A stretch of DNA of 64,000 bases from Endomicrobium sp. (GTDB lineage Bacteria > Elusimicrobiota > Endomicrobiia > Endomicrobiales > Endomicrobiaceae): assembly GCA_031286985.1 (NCBI GenBank), contig JAITTL010000020.1:1-64000 (forward strand), written 5' to 3'. The translations under genes were made by a program, and so were the position numbers. Below the pieces are notes generated by a model, which did no database searches, was not told the DNA's origin, and was given only the letters and a program-made list of their open reading frames with translations. Below, piece by piece: positions 27,141 through 36,789 of the stretch. Numbering within the stretch: position 1 is the first letter of the stretch; every line of letters begins with the position of its first letter.

Positions 27141-27937
27141 CTGTTATAAAAAAATTTTAAAAATTTGGTAATGATTTCTTTCATATCTTTTCTCTCCACA
27201 ACGATATCAATCATCCCATGATTTTCTAAAAATTTAGCAAGTTGAAAATCTTCTGGAAGTTGTTGCCGTATTGTTTGTTCGATAACTCTTGGACCAGCAA
27301 AACCTATCAAGGCTTTATGTTCAGCAATATTTACATCTCCAAGCATTGCATAACTTGCAGCAACACCGCCTGTTGTCGGGTCAGTTAAAACTGAAATATA
27401 CGCAAGTTTTGCCTTTGCAAATTTTGCAAGCGCTGCACTTGTTTTTCCCATCTGCATAAGAGACACTGTTCCTTCTTGCATTCTTGCTCCACCGGATGCA
27501 GATACAATAATTAAAGGGCATTTCTTTTTCAAAGCTTTTTCTACAGCCCTGACTATTTTTTCACCTACTACTGACCCCATACTTCCACCCATAAAAGAAA
27601 AATCCATAACTGCAATTACAACATCATACCCATTAATTTTGGCCATACCCGTAACAATTGCATCATTTAATTCCCGATTTTTTATTTTATCACCATACCC
27701 TGTGAAGTTCAAAAAATCCACTGATTTAAGATTTGCGTTAATTTCTTCAAAACTTCCCTTATCTACTGTGAACTTAATTCGCTCTGGTGGACTAAGCCTT
27801 GTATAATATCCGCATTGTGGACAAACCATGAAATTTTCTTCAAAATCCTTTTGAAGAAAAAGTTGGTCACATTTTTTACATTTTGTCCAAATTCCAGCTG
27901 GAAGACCTTTTTTTTCAGATACTGTTTTTGCTTCCAC
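27137..27937 (-). CDS. accD: Acetyl-CoA carboxylase carboxyltransferase subunit beta
   Basis: AccD with AccA transfers the carboxyl group from biotin to acetyl-CoA to give malonyl-CoA. The N-terminal zinc ribbon (CKKC and CPQC, about residues 20-42) and the crotonase-like core with VVIAVMDFSFMGGSMGSVVG and ASGGARMQEG are diagnostic. Length is 266 residues. The pairing of accD with folC is conserved in many bacteria. accA is not in the window. Confidence 0.96.
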   Translation of the reverse strand: MEAKTVSEKKGLPAGIWTKCKKCDQLFLQKDFEENFMVCPQCGYYTRLSPPERIKFTVDKGSFEEINANLKSVDFLNFTGYGDKIKNRELNDAIVTGMAKINGYDVVIAVMDFSFMGGSMGSVVGEKIVRAVEKALKKKCPLIIVSASGGARMQEGTVSLMQMGKTSAALAKFAKAKLAYISVLTDPTTGGVAASYAMLGDVNIAEHKALIGFAGPRVIEQTIRQQLPEDFQLAKFLENHGMIDIVVERKDMKEIITKFLKFFYNR

Positions 27938-27992
27938 TATTTGCCTCCAGCTTACAATAAACTTTTTGTTAAATATTTAAATCTATATTTAC

Positions 27993-28955
27993 TTAAGCAA
28001 TACCTTCATCTAATAAATCACCCTGATCTAAAATACCCAAAAGCTTCTTGTTTTTATCTACAACTGGCATGTTGTCTATGCTGTATTTTTTTAAAATTCT
28101 AGCAGCGTCAACCGCCATTACATCTGGCTCTACAATTTTTGGAATTTTCATCATGACAGATACTATCTTTCTTTTTAATATTTTTTCATCAACGCTAAGA
28201 TATCGGCGTAAATCACCATCAGTAAAAAAGCCTATAAGCACGCCCTTTTCATCAACTATACTTGTAGCTCCCACTTTAGTGCTTGTCATAACAAGAAGAG
28301 CTTGCTCAACTGTTGCGTTCACTTTTACAATTGGGTTTTGAGCTCCTGTTCGCATCAAATCTCTTACTCGCATAGTAAGCTTTTTACCTATCACTCCAAG
28401 AGGATGTAGCATTGCTAAATGTTCTTTTTTAAATTTCTTTAAATTCGAAACAGTAAGAGCCAATGCATCCCCCATGGCAAGCATCGCTGTTGTTGATGAA
28501 GTTGGTGCAAGATTGTACGGGCAAGCTTCTTTTTTAATACTACAATCAATTATGTATTTACTATTTTGCCAAACTTGGGCTTTTGGTTTCCCTGTCATCA
28601 CTATAATTTTTATTCCCATTTTTCTTAAAATCGGAAGAATTTCCTTTATTTCTTCCGTTTCTCCGGAATATGAAAGTATTATCACAATATCATCTTTTAT
28701 AAGCATCCCTAAATCCCCATGTAACCCCTCCACTAAATGCAAAAATACAGACGCAATACCAACAGAAGACATGGTGGCGGAAATTTTCCTACCTATTAAA
28801 CCTGATTTTCCAAGGCCAACAATAACGGTATGACCTTTACAATTTTTTATTAAAGAAACAGCATTGGCAAAGTTTGAATCTAAGTGTTTTACCTGTTCTG
28901 CTATCGCTTTGGATTCTATTTCGAGGGTTTTTTTGGCGATTTCAAATCTTTGCAT
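27993..28955 (-). CDS. kdsD: Arabinose-5-phosphate isomerase KdsD/KpsF
   Basis: Converts ribulose 5-phosphate to arabinose 5-phosphate, the precursor of Kdo for the LPS core. A SIS domain (about 30-180) holds VGLGKSGLIGRKI, SVGIASVFLHLVEGLHGDLGM in parts, and ILSYSGETEEI. Two CBS domains (about 205-320) follow. Length is 320 residues, as in the family. It begins 14 nt after hisI, so it is probably cotranscribed with the his genes, although its job belongs with lptD and msbA. Confidence 0.94.
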   Translation of the reverse strand: MQRFEIAKKTLEIESKAIAEQVKHLDSNFANAVSLIKNCKGHTVIVGLGKSGLIGRKISATMSSVGIASVFLHLVEGLHGDLGMLIKDDIVIILSYSGETEEIKEILPILRKMGIKIIVMTGKPKAQVWQNSKYIIDCSIKKEACPYNLAPTSSTTAMLAMGDALALTVSNLKKFKKEHLAMLHPLGVIGKKLTMRVRDLMRTGAQNPIVKVNATVEQALLVMTSTKVGATSIVDEKGVLIGFFTDGDLRRYLSVDEKILKRKIVSVMMKIPKIVEPDVMAVDAARILKKYSIDNMPVVDKNKKLLGILDQGDLLDEGIA

Positions 28956-28969
28956 TTTTAAATCCTTAA

Positions 28970-29383
28970 TTATTTTTTATAAACCCTATCAGGGTCAAAT
29001 AATTGGATACCTACAATTTCAGTATCCATGTTTTGCGTTACCCTTCTAAAAAAACAGCTTCTGTGTCCCGTATGGCATGCAGCCACCCCGATCTGATTTA
29101 CTTTCAAAAGTATACAATCTCCATCGCAGTCATAGTAAAATTCTTTCACTTCTTGAATATTTCTTGAACTTTCACCTTTCATCCAAAAAGACTGTCTTGA
29201 ACGACTCCAGAAGGTAGCTTTTCTCGTTTCAAGGGTTATTTTAACAGCTTCTCTGTTCATGTAAGCTACCATTAAAACAGCATTATCTTTAAAATCCTGA
29301 ACAACAACGGGAATAAGACCTTTGTCATCAAATTTTAATTTTAAACTTTCAATAAATTTTTTCGTAATATTTGTTGTTTCCAT
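28970..29383 (-). CDS. hisI: Phosphoribosyl-AMP cyclohydrolase HisI
   Basis: Opens the purine ring of phosphoribosyl-AMP, step 3 of histidine synthesis. Signatures are VLMVAYMNREA, FWSRSRQSFWMKGESS, the metal site DCDGDCILL and GVAACHTGHRSCF. At 137 residues it holds only the cyclohydrolase; the HisE pyrophosphohydrolase domain is absent, so HisE must be separate. Downstream of hisF in the his run. Confidence 0.95.
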   Translation of the reverse strand: METTNITKKFIESLKLKFDDKGLIPVVVQDFKDNAVLMVAYMNREAVKITLETRKATFWSRSRQSFWMKGESSRNIQEVKEFYYDCDGDCILLKVNQIGVAACHTGHRSCFFRRVTQNMDTEIVGIQLFDPDRVYKK

Positions 29384-29441
29384 AGCAAACGAACAATTTC
29401 ACCTTTTATAGATTTATTTTGTACGATCCAAAAATAAAATC

Positions 29442-30206
29442 TTATTTGGTCAATCTAACAGATATATTTTTATACATTAAATATTCTTTCACTTGTCTTA
29501 CAGTTAGCTCTCCGTAATGAAACAAAGAAGCTGCAAGTAAAGAAGAAGCTCCCGCTTCACATGCTTGAGCAAAATGTTCCACTCTTCCAGCACCACCAGA
29601 TGCAATAACTGGTATTGTTAAAGAATTTGTAATTATTTTTAAAAGGTCTATATCATAGCCATCTTTCGTACCATCTTTATCCATGCTAGTCAACAAAATC
29701 TCCCCTGCCCCAAATTCAGTAGCTTTTTTAGCCCAATCAACAGCGTCAAGCCCAGTATCAAATCTACCACCATGTGAAAATACATTCCATTTATTTTCAC
29801 TTACTTTTTTAGCATCTATTGCAACAACAACACATTGTCTTCCAAATCTATAATTTGCTCTCCTTATGATTTCAGGATCTTTAATTGCAGAAGAATTAAG
29901 TGAAATTTTATCAGCTCCAGCATTTAGGAGACTTCTTATCTCGTCCAACGTTCTTATCCCTCCCCCAGCAGTAAGCGGAATAAAAACTTTTTCTGCCACT
30001 CTTCTTATCAAATCAACAGTAGTACCGCGATTTTCATGTGTAGCCATAATATCTAAAAAAACGAGTTCATCAGCATCCTCTATACCATATTGTCTTGCAA
30101 CCTCTACAGGATCACCTACATCCTTTAAATTAACAAAATTTGTACCTTTAACAATACGTCCATTTGCAACATCTAAACAAGGAATTATTCTCACTCCAAG
30201 CATCAT
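29442..30206 (-). CDS. hisF: Imidazole glycerol phosphate synthase cyclase subunit HisF
   Basis: HisF uses ammonia from HisH to convert PRFAR into imidazole glycerol phosphate and AICAR. The barrel carries the catalytic Asp in [18 protein letters not shown], the second in [15 protein letters not shown], and phosphate loops LTAGGGI and IASGGAG. Length is 254 residues. It overlaps hisA by 4 nt. A second ATG directly follows the first; either could start translation. Confidence 0.96.
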   Translation of the reverse strand: MMLGVRIIPCLDVANGRIVKGTNFVNLKDVGDPVEVARQYGIEDADELVFLDIMATHENRGTTVDLIRRVAEKVFIPLTAGGGIRTLDEIRSLLNAGADKISLNSSAIKDPEIIRRANYRFGRQCVVVAIDAKKVSENKWNVFSHGGRFDTGLDAVDWAKKATEFGAGEILLTSMDKDGTKDGYDIDLLKIITNSLTIPVIASGGAGRVEHFAQACEAGASSLLAASLFHYGELTVRQVKEYLMYKNISVRLTK

Positions 30207-30940
30207 CCACCTTCTAAGTTTTCTAATGTTTTTATCGCATCTTCAAGTTTGAATTCATCCGTATATAACGCACTGCCAACCACAGCTGCAAAAACACCAT
30301 TTTTTTCATGTTGTTTAAGTTTAACTAAATCATCAATTGTTTTAACGCCACCTGAAGCAATTATCCTCATACCACTTTTTGACAATTGTTTTAACCCTGC
30401 AAAGTCAGGACCAGTGAACATTCCATCCCTGGATATATCTGTGTACAAAATTTCTTGAACACCTATTTCTTTAAGTCTATTTACAAGATCTAAAACATCA
30501 ATTGAAGTTATATCCTTCCATCCACCTATCGCAACCTTTCCATCTTTTGCATCAACAGCAACAATAATTTTACTCGGACCATATTTATCTACAGCCTTCA
30601 CAACAATTGCAGGATTATAAACTGCTACCGTACCTAAAACTACAATCGCAGCACCCAAATCAAATACTTCTCTTATTTTTTCCATACTTCTTATTCCACC
30701 ACCTACTTCAATTGGACCATCAACAGAGGCACAAATATTTTTAATAATTTCCTTATTTACATTAATTCCACTCAAAGCCCCATCTAGATCAACAATATGC
30801 ATGCGTTGCGCACCCTTAGCCTGCCAAAGTTTAGCAATAAATACAGGATCTGTGGAATGAATTGTCTCTGCATCTATTTTCCCCTGTTGCAGCCTCACAG
30901 AATTACCTTGCCTTATATCAATTGCAGGAATTACGATCAT
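30203..30940 (-). CDS. hisA: ProFAR isomerase HisA
   Basis: Isomerises ProFAR to PRFAR, step 4 of histidine synthesis. Barrel signatures are [18 protein letters not shown] with the catalytic Asp, [10 protein letters not shown], and [14 protein letters not shown] with the second catalytic Asp, then IASGGV. Length is 245 residues. It is coupled by 4-nt overlaps to hisH upstream and hisF downstream. Confidence 0.96.
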   Translation of the reverse strand: MIVIPAIDIRQGNSVRLQQGKIDAETIHSTDPVFIAKLWQAKGAQRMHIVDLDGALSGINVNKEIIKNICASVDGPIEVGGGIRSMEKIREVFDLGAAIVVLGTVAVYNPAIVVKAVDKYGPSKIIVAVDAKDGKVAIGGWKDITSIDVLDLVNRLKEIGVQEILYTDISRDGMFTGPDFAGLKQLSKSGMRIIASGGVKTIDDLVKLKQHEKNGVFAAVVGSALYTDEFKLEDAIKTLENLEGG

Positions 30941-31572
30941 GCATTTACCTCATTTATAAAATTAGATAATATTTTCAATCCTTTTTCTCCACTTTTTTCA
31001 GGATGAAACTGACTTCCCCATATATTTTTATACGCTACAGATGAGCAAAACCTTTTTCCATAGTGGGAGAAACTTGAAATTTTTTGAAAATCTTTAGGTA
31101 ACACATAATACGAATGGACAAAATAAAAATATTCTTCCTCACCTATCGCATTGAACATTTTTTTTGAATCCAATGTGCTTGTTATTTTTATATCGTTCCA
31201 ACCTATATGTGGAATTTTTAAATTTTTATCCTCAAATTCAAATTTTTTCACCTCTCCAGGGATAAGATTTAATCCGTCGTGTTCTCCATCTTCATATCCC
31301 TTGGTAAAAAAAAGCTGAAATCCAAGACATATTCCATAAAGCATTTTTTCTGAACTTACATAATCATGTATAGCTTTATCAAATCCTTTCGTTTTTAGAA
31401 ATTTCGCTGATGGGCCAAACGCCCCAACGCCAGGCAATATTACTCCATTAAAATCCTCAATTTGCAACGCAGAGTCAACAACACAACCTTGAGCACCGCA
31501 GAAATCTAAAGCATTAATTATACTTTTAATATTACCAGAACCATAATCTATAATAGCAATCTTTTTGCGCAT
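30937..31572 (-). CDS. hisH: Imidazole glycerol phosphate synthase glutaminase subunit HisH
   Basis: A class I glutaminase that feeds ammonia to HisF. The nucleophile elbow is [11 protein letters not shown], the oxyanion region GVGAFGP, and the catalytic His-Glu pair is in [11 protein letters not shown] chose ATG 31572 ([14 protein letters not shown], 211 residues). An in-frame codon further upstream would add residues that overlap hisB and do not resemble the family. Confidence 0.95.
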   Translation of the reverse strand: MRKKIAIIDYGSGNIKSIINALDFCGAQGCVVDSALQIEDFNGVILPGVGAFGPSAKFLKTKGFDKAIHDYVSSEKMLYGICLGFQLFFTKGYEDGEHDGLNLIPGEVKKFEFEDKNLKIPHIGWNDIKITSTLDSKKMFNAIGEEEYFYFVHSYYVLPKDFQKISSFSHYGKRFCSSVAYKNIWGSQFHPEKSGEKGLKILSNFINEVNA

Positions 31573-31576
31573 TATT

Positions 31577-32164
31577 TTAAAGAATTCCTTTAGTTGAAGG
31601 AATAATACTTTTATCCTTAGAATACGATACAGCCTGCCTAAAAGCACGACCGCAAGCCTTAAAAATAGATTCCGCTATATGATGATTATTTCTTCCCTTT
31701 ATCATTTTTATATGTAGCGTAATTTCCATATTACTCGCAAAAGCATAAAAAAACTCTTGTATTAGATCATAATTAAACCCTGTTTTTTGAAACTTAATAT
31801 TAGCCTCATAACTCAAAAAAAACCTCCCTGACAAATCTAAAGCCACATAGCTTAAAGATTCATCCATCGGCAAAAGAAAATGACCGTACCTGGCAATACC
31901 TTTTTTATCGGCGAGAGCTTTTTTAAAAACTTGTCCTAAAACTATACCTAAATCCTCAACCAAATGGTGGTCATCCACACTGGTATCACCACAGGCCTTA
32001 ATTTTAAGACCTACCCCAGAATGCATTGCAAAAAGCTCAAGCATATGATCTAAAAAACTTATTGTTGTAGATATCGAAACCGTCGACTGTTTATCAAGAT
32101 TAATATCTATCACAACACTAGTTTCTTTAGTTTCTCTTTCTATTTTTGCTTTTCTTTGCTTCAT
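31577..32164 (-). CDS. hisB: Imidazoleglycerol-phosphate dehydratase HisB
   Basis: Dehydrates imidazole glycerol phosphate to imidazole acetol phosphate. The manganese-binding motifs DDHHLVEDLGIVLG and NNHHIAESIFKACGRA are both present, with SFLDHMLELFAMHSG near the N-terminus. At 195 residues it is the single-domain form without a histidinol-phosphatase, so that activity must lie elsewhere. Lies between hisD and hisH. Confidence 0.96.
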   Translation of the reverse strand: MKQRKAKIERETKETSVVIDINLDKQSTVSISTTISFLDHMLELFAMHSGVGLKIKACGDTSVDDHHLVEDLGIVLGQVFKKALADKKGIARYGHFLLPMDESLSYVALDLSGRFFLSYEANIKFQKTGFNYDLIQEFFYAFASNMEITLHIKMIKGRNNHHIAESIFKACGRAFRQAVSYSKDKSIIPSTKGIL

Positions 32165-32213
32165 ACATTACCTTTGCCAACTTCAGATTGAAAATCAAAT
32201 TAATGTAAACTCT

Positions 32214-33425
32214 TCACTTTTGATTATTGCGCAAGTTACTACTACATAATGATGATACCCTTACATCAGCAGATTTTTTGTGGTAATACATATTTTCAAA
32301 TTGAGCAAAATCAGCAATAGTTTCATACGCTTTTTTATTATTTTTATCTATCTCTATGTATGCAGATCTTTTTAAAAATGTCATCACTGATAATCCACTC
32401 GAAAATTTTGCAGAGCCATTTGTAGGCAAAACATGCGACGGCCCTGCCAAATAATCGCCGGAAGCCGTTGGCGTCTGGTAACCTGCAAAAACAGCCCCTA
32501 CATTTTTAATATCTTTCATTAAATTTTTATGATTTTTTACCAATAATTCCAAGTGTTCCGGAGCTATGGCGTTCACCATACGAATAGCCTTGGCTATAGA
32601 GCAAACCTCTATTTTTAATTGCTTCATAGCTTGTTTAGGAATAAGTTTTTTAATTTCAGATACTTTACTTGCCGATTCGCATAAAAGATAGGCTTTTGCC
32701 ATAGGATCATGTTCTACTTGCGCCATTATATCAGCTACTACATATTCCACCGGAACATCTTTGTCTGCAATTACCGCCACTTCACTTGGTCCTGCAAGAG
32801 AATCTACTCCAACATCACCAAAAACCTGTCTTTTTGCTTCGTTAACATATGTGTTACCAGGGCCAACAATCATATCAACTTTTTCAACAGTTTTGGTTCC
32901 ATATGCAAGCGCTGCCACAGCCACAGCACCACCGACACAATATATCTCTTTTATGCTACATAACTTAGCAGCAAACAATACAGCATCGCTTATATTTTTC
33001 GGTGGAGTAACCATGACTATTCTTTTTACACCAGCAACAACAGCTGGAACCGCTGCCATAATTACAGTTGAAAGATAAGGAAAACGACCGCCAGGAACGT
33101 AGATACCAACAGAATCCACTGATGTGCAAAACTGGCCAATGATTAGGCCTTCGTTACCGACATAATACCATTTTTTTTTAATTTGAGAACATTCATACCT
33201 ATGATATGCCAAGATGTTTGAGTAGGAAGCTTTTATTGTCTTTTTCAACGATACGGGAACATGCTTAACAGCATCATCCATTGTTTTCTGGGAGATTTTA
33301 TATCCTCTTTTAGATAAATCTACACCGTCAAACTTTTTAAGATACTCAAAAACAGCCTTGTCCCCACTATTCCTAACATCATCTATTATGTCCGCAACAC
33401 AAGAACCTATTTTTTTAGCATCCAT
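32214..33425 (-). CDS. hisD: Histidinol dehydrogenase HisD
   Basis: Oxidises histidinol to histidine in two NAD-dependent steps. Signatures are YVPGGRFPYLSTVIMAAVPA, IVGPGNTYVNEAKRQVFG, LAGPSEVAVIAD, VEHDPMAKAYLL with zinc-ligand-region residues, and APEHLELL. The protein is 403 residues, about 25 shorter at the N-terminus than the usual 430; the missing part is the poorly conserved lead-in. It is the first gene of the his run hisD-B-H-A-F-I. hisG, hisE and hisC are not present in the window. Confidence 0.94.
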   Translation of the reverse strand: MDAKKIGSCVADIIDDVRNSGDKAVFEYLKKFDGVDLSKRGYKISQKTMDDAVKHVPVSLKKTIKASYSNILAYHRYECSQIKKKWYYVGNEGLIIGQFCTSVDSVGIYVPGGRFPYLSTVIMAAVPAVVAGVKRIVMVTPPKNISDAVLFAAKLCSIKEIYCVGGAVAVAALAYGTKTVEKVDMIVGPGNTYVNEAKRQVFGDVGVDSLAGPSEVAVIADKDVPVEYVVADIMAQVEHDPMAKAYLLCESASKVSEIKKLIPKQAMKQLKIEVCSIAKAIRMVNAIAPEHLELLVKNHKNLMKDIKNVGAVFAGYQTPTASGDYLAGPSHVLPTNGSAKFSSGLSVMTFLKRSAYIEIDKNNKKAYETIADFAQFENMYYHKKSADVRVSSLCSSNLRNNQK

Positions 33426-33434
33426 TTCCGCAGT

Positions 33435-33463
33435 ATTGTATAAAAATTAAGCGCTTTTAACAA
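33435..33463 (-). promoter_or_regulatory. Probable promoter of the his operon
   Basis: On the minus strand TTGTTA (33458-33463), a 17-nt spacer, then TACAAT (33435-33440). The -10 box ends only 9 nt before the hisD ATG, so the transcript would have almost no leader. Confidence 0.5.
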
Positions 33464-33483
33464 ATACCAACATTTTTTAGATT

Positions 33484-34872
33484 TTAGTATCTATAAGATA
33501 TTGAAACAAACGCATTGTTACTACGATCCTTACCATTTCGCATATCCATAGCGTGCCGTTCGCCTAGCAAACTCTTACAACAATAACTTGCGATACCGAA
33601 ATTCAAAAACCAATCTTTTATAGTTGGGACAGAGCAAGTCGCTTCGATATTAAATCCTCTACCAAAAGTCATCGCTAGTTCACAAGATATATGATTCAAC
33701 TTTGCACCAAAAGTTTTACTAACCCCAAGATTAACTTCTGTTGCCGATTTCCCATGAATTACTTGTTCCACACCAAACATTAAATCTAAATTTTCTCGCA
33801 CTTTATATCCACTAACGACCTTATAGGATACTCCTCTGGTAGTTATATACGAAAATGTATCAGGAACTCTAAAACCTGCAATTTTCAATGCCTTTAAGTT
33901 ATTATAATCCGTATAATCCGACCAATCGAAAAAACGTGCAATAACTGAATATGTGGTTCCACTCAATAATGTAGACACAACATTGGCAAAAACAATATCT
34001 CTTTTTTTTACAGATATTCCCATCTTTTTATAGATATTTTCTATTCGCTCTGAATCAATCAGTATATCGCTATCTTTACTGGTTTTGCTGGCCTCATATG
34101 AGATTGTGTACAATTTTCCCCAAACATAGGCAAAAGCATAATTTCCACTTCCAGAAATATTACCTTTTTTATGTAACTCATTGCTAATTCTTTCTGTAAA
34201 ATAAATCTGATTATTGAGCCCACCTGCAGAACATATAAGACTTTCATGCAACGACAATTTTTTATCAACACGTATCGGATAACCTCTATGTGGTCTCACT
34301 AATTTTTTGAGAAAAAACTTGAAAAAATTTTGATCCACTTTAAAAGGGCCCAAATCATCACTATTATTTACTGCACAATCCTTCGGCATCATATAGTCAC
34401 AACCAAATGCCTTGCCTCTAAGCGCATGTCCAATTTCATGAAACGATAGAGAAAACACACAATTCACCCAACAACAGATAATTGCGTATGGAATTTTAAC
34501 CCACTGATTTTTTATGCGTTGCCCTATCCTTGTTTCAACCTTTATAAGGTCTAATCCAAAATTAGCCAACTGACTGTTCGTGTATAGCCCAGGATCAAAA
34601 TAAGCGGAACTAATTGTAAAACTATCACTCTTTGAAGAATCTATTTTTACGTTATTTTTATGATTACATGCCTCTTCTTTCTCTTTTGATTCTACACCAT
34701 CTTTATTTGTTGTCAGATCTATCTCACAATCACGTTTAAATTCTGCATTATCATCCAACACTTTACCATCTGAAGTTTTACAATTATCTTGAGAAAATAA
34801 TTGACAACAGCAAAGCAACAAAAACAAAAACCCTAACAACATTTTTCTTGTACAACTATTGACCCAAATCAC
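33484..34872 (-). CDS. Exported protein with HEXXH metalloprotease motif and barrel-like C-terminus
   Basis: I do not recognise a named family. A signal peptide is evident (MLLGFLFLLLCCCQLFSQ), possibly lipoprotein-like from its Cys cluster. A Cys-containing polar linker follows (about 30-85), then a hydrophobic helix (IPYAIICCWVNCVFSL) running straight into FHEIGHALRGKAFG (HEXXH at about 145-149), the layout seen in M50-type zinc proteases. The C-terminal half (about 270-462) shows alternating beta-strand patterns and ends in SISYRY, an aromatic ending like that of outer-membrane barrels. I chose GTG 34872, 5 nt after AAGGAG; a GTG at 34878 touches the ribosome site. No third metal ligand could be assigned. 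It stands between hisD and msbA. Confidence 0.6.
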   Translation of the reverse strand: MIWVNSCTRKMLLGFLFLLLCCCQLFSQDNCKTSDGKVLDDNAEFKRDCEIDLTTNKDGVESKEKEEACNHKNNVKIDSSKSDSFTISSAYFDPGLYTNSQLANFGLDLIKVETRIGQRIKNQWVKIPYAIICCWVNCVFSLSFHEIGHALRGKAFGCDYMMPKDCAVNNSDDLGPFKVDQNFFKFFLKKLVRPHRGYPIRVDKKLSLHESLICSAGGLNNQIYFTERISNELHKKGNISGSGNYAFAYVWGKLYTISYEASKTSKDSDILIDSERIENIYKKMGISVKKRDIVFANVVSTLLSGTTYSVIARFFDWSDYTDYNNLKALKIAGFRVPDTFSYITTRGVSYKVVSGYKVRENLDLMFGVEQVIHGKSATEVNLGVSKTFGAKLNHISCELAMTFGRGFNIEATCSVPTIKDWFLNFGIASYCCKSLLGERHAMDMRNGKDRSNNAFVSISYRY

Positions 34873-34943
34873 ATTCACTCCTTAAGTAGTTAAAAAATAA
34901 AAATAGGATTAATTGCATTTCATCATTATTGTTTCACATTTTG

Positions 34944-36728
34944 TCATTCTTTTGCAAATTGAAGCTTGTACAGATTTGCATAATATCCTCCCAAAAGCAA
35001 AAGTTTCTTATGTGTTCCTACCTCTACAATGTTGCCAGATTCAAACACATATATTCTATCAGCGTTAATTATTGTAGACAAACGATGAGCTATAACTATT
35101 GATGTTTTACCTCTCGTCAATCTTTCAAGACCTTCTTGAACCATTTTTTCAGAATTAGAATCAAGTGAACTTGTTGCTTCGTCAAGTAAAAGTATTGGAG
35201 CATCTTTCAACATAGCTCTTGCGATCGATATCATTTGTTTTTGCCCTCCTGATAAATTATCGCCTCTTTCACCAACAACAGTGTCATACCCTTGATTCTG
35301 ATTTATAATAAAATCATGTGCCGACGCATTCTTTGCTGCACTTATAACCTCTTCATCCGTCGCATAAATTTTCCCCATCAAAATATTTTTCTTGATGGTA
35401 TCATCAAAAAGCACAACATCCTGCGAAACAAAAGCTATTTTATCCCTCAAAGACTTTATTGTAACATCCCTAATATCTTGTCCATCAATTTTTATACTCC
35501 CCTCTCCAACGTCATAAAATCTCAATATCAAATTTATTAAAGTGGACTTTCCAGACCCAGCAGAGCCCACTATTGCAATCTTTTCTCCCTCTTTTACTTC
35601 TAAATTAACACCGTGAAGAATTTGAATATTTGGTACATAACAAAACTTTACATTCTCAATTTTTATAATTCCTTTTTTGACTTCTAATATTTTCCCATTC
35701 AATTTATCAATTAATTTAGGAGCTTGATCCATAATAGAAAAAACACGTTCAGTAGCAGCTGCTCCCATTTGTACACGCGAATTTAAATTTGCCAAAGACT
35801 TCATAGGTTGATACGCCGCAACTATGGCTGTCAAAAACACCACAAAATCACCTGTGGTAAGAGTCCCTTGCGTAATCCTATACCCACCATATGCAAGAGT
35901 CCCTGCAGCTGCAACACCCCCCAAAAATTCCATCAACGGACTTAAAATATTATTATTCTTTGCCATCTTCACTTCAATATCTGCTATCGCATCAGCATTA
36001 TCTCTTATTTTTTTTGATTCAACCGCTTCTATGTTATAGGATTTTACAATTTTAATTCCTTGAAACGATTGTGCAAGAATTGCCTGCAGATTACCAAAGG
36101 AACTTTGTTGCTTATGAAAAATTTTCTTTATTTTTTTACCGAAATAAACTACAGGATAAAACCCTATCGGAAAAAGTATAAACATAATTATTGCCATATT
36201 AAAATTGTGCCAAAACATAAGTACAATCAAGAAGACAACTGAAGACGCGTCCCTAACAAGCGTTGTAACACTATTAATTACAACGTCTCTTATTGTATTT
36301 AGATCACCTGTGAAATACACCAACAAGTTGCCTGAGTTATTTTTACGAAAAAAATCTAAGTCTTGAGCGACCAATTTATCATACAGATCACCTTGTAATT
36401 TTTTTGTAAAATTCGCTCCTAACTTCGTCATGGTGACAGATTGCACGTACTGAGAAAATCCTTTTATGCCGAAAGCAATCACAACCTTAATGGCTACAAT
36501 CGCAAGAATATTTATATTTTTTTCGATGAACACCTTATCAAAAACAGGCTTAAGCAAACTAACAGACCAAACATTTGAGAATGAATATACTCCCATAAAA
36601 ATTATAGAAATAGCTAAAAATTTCCATTGCGGTAAAACATAACCAGCCCATAAACATTTAATTTTGTTTAAAGCTGCCTGATTTTCATTGCCTAAAATTT
36701 GTCCTTTTATTTTTAGAAGAATATGCAT
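34944..36728 (-). CDS. msbA: Lipid A export ABC transporter MsbA-like
   Basis: A fused exporter: six membrane helices (about 35-310), then an ATPase domain with Walker A GSAGSGKST, signature LSGGQKQ, Walker B ILLLDEATSSLD and switch region IAHRLSTI. MsbA flips lipid A-core across the inner membrane. The presence of lptD and kdsD in the same region favours this role over a drug exporter, but sequence alone does not exclude one. I chose ATG 36728, which has GAGG at proper spacing, over the ATG at 36740. Confidence 0.85.
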   Translation of the reverse strand: MHILLKIKGQILGNENQAALNKIKCLWAGYVLPQWKFLAISIIFMGVYSFSNVWSVSLLKPVFDKVFIEKNINILAIVAIKVVIAFGIKGFSQYVQSVTMTKLGANFTKKLQGDLYDKLVAQDLDFFRKNNSGNLLVYFTGDLNTIRDVVINSVTTLVRDASSVVFLIVLMFWHNFNMAIIMFILFPIGFYPVVYFGKKIKKIFHKQQSSFGNLQAILAQSFQGIKIVKSYNIEAVESKKIRDNADAIADIEVKMAKNNNILSPLMEFLGGVAAAGTLAYGGYRITQGTLTTGDFVVFLTAIVAAYQPMKSLANLNSRVQMGAAATERVFSIMDQAPKLIDKLNGKILEVKKGIIKIENVKFCYVPNIQILHGVNLEVKEGEKIAIVGSAGSGKSTLINLILRFYDVGEGSIKIDGQDIRDVTIKSLRDKIAFVSQDVVLFDDTIKKNILMGKIYATDEEVISAAKNASAHDFIINQNQGYDTVVGERGDNLSGGQKQMISIARAMLKDAPILLLDEATSSLDSNSEKMVQEGLERLTRGKTSIVIAHRLSTIINADRIYVFESGNIVEVGTHKKLLLLGGYYANLYKLQFAKE

Positions 36729-36789
36729 TTTTATCCTCATATTTTTGCAATTAACATATACGCAAATCGCATCTTTGACACATTATATC

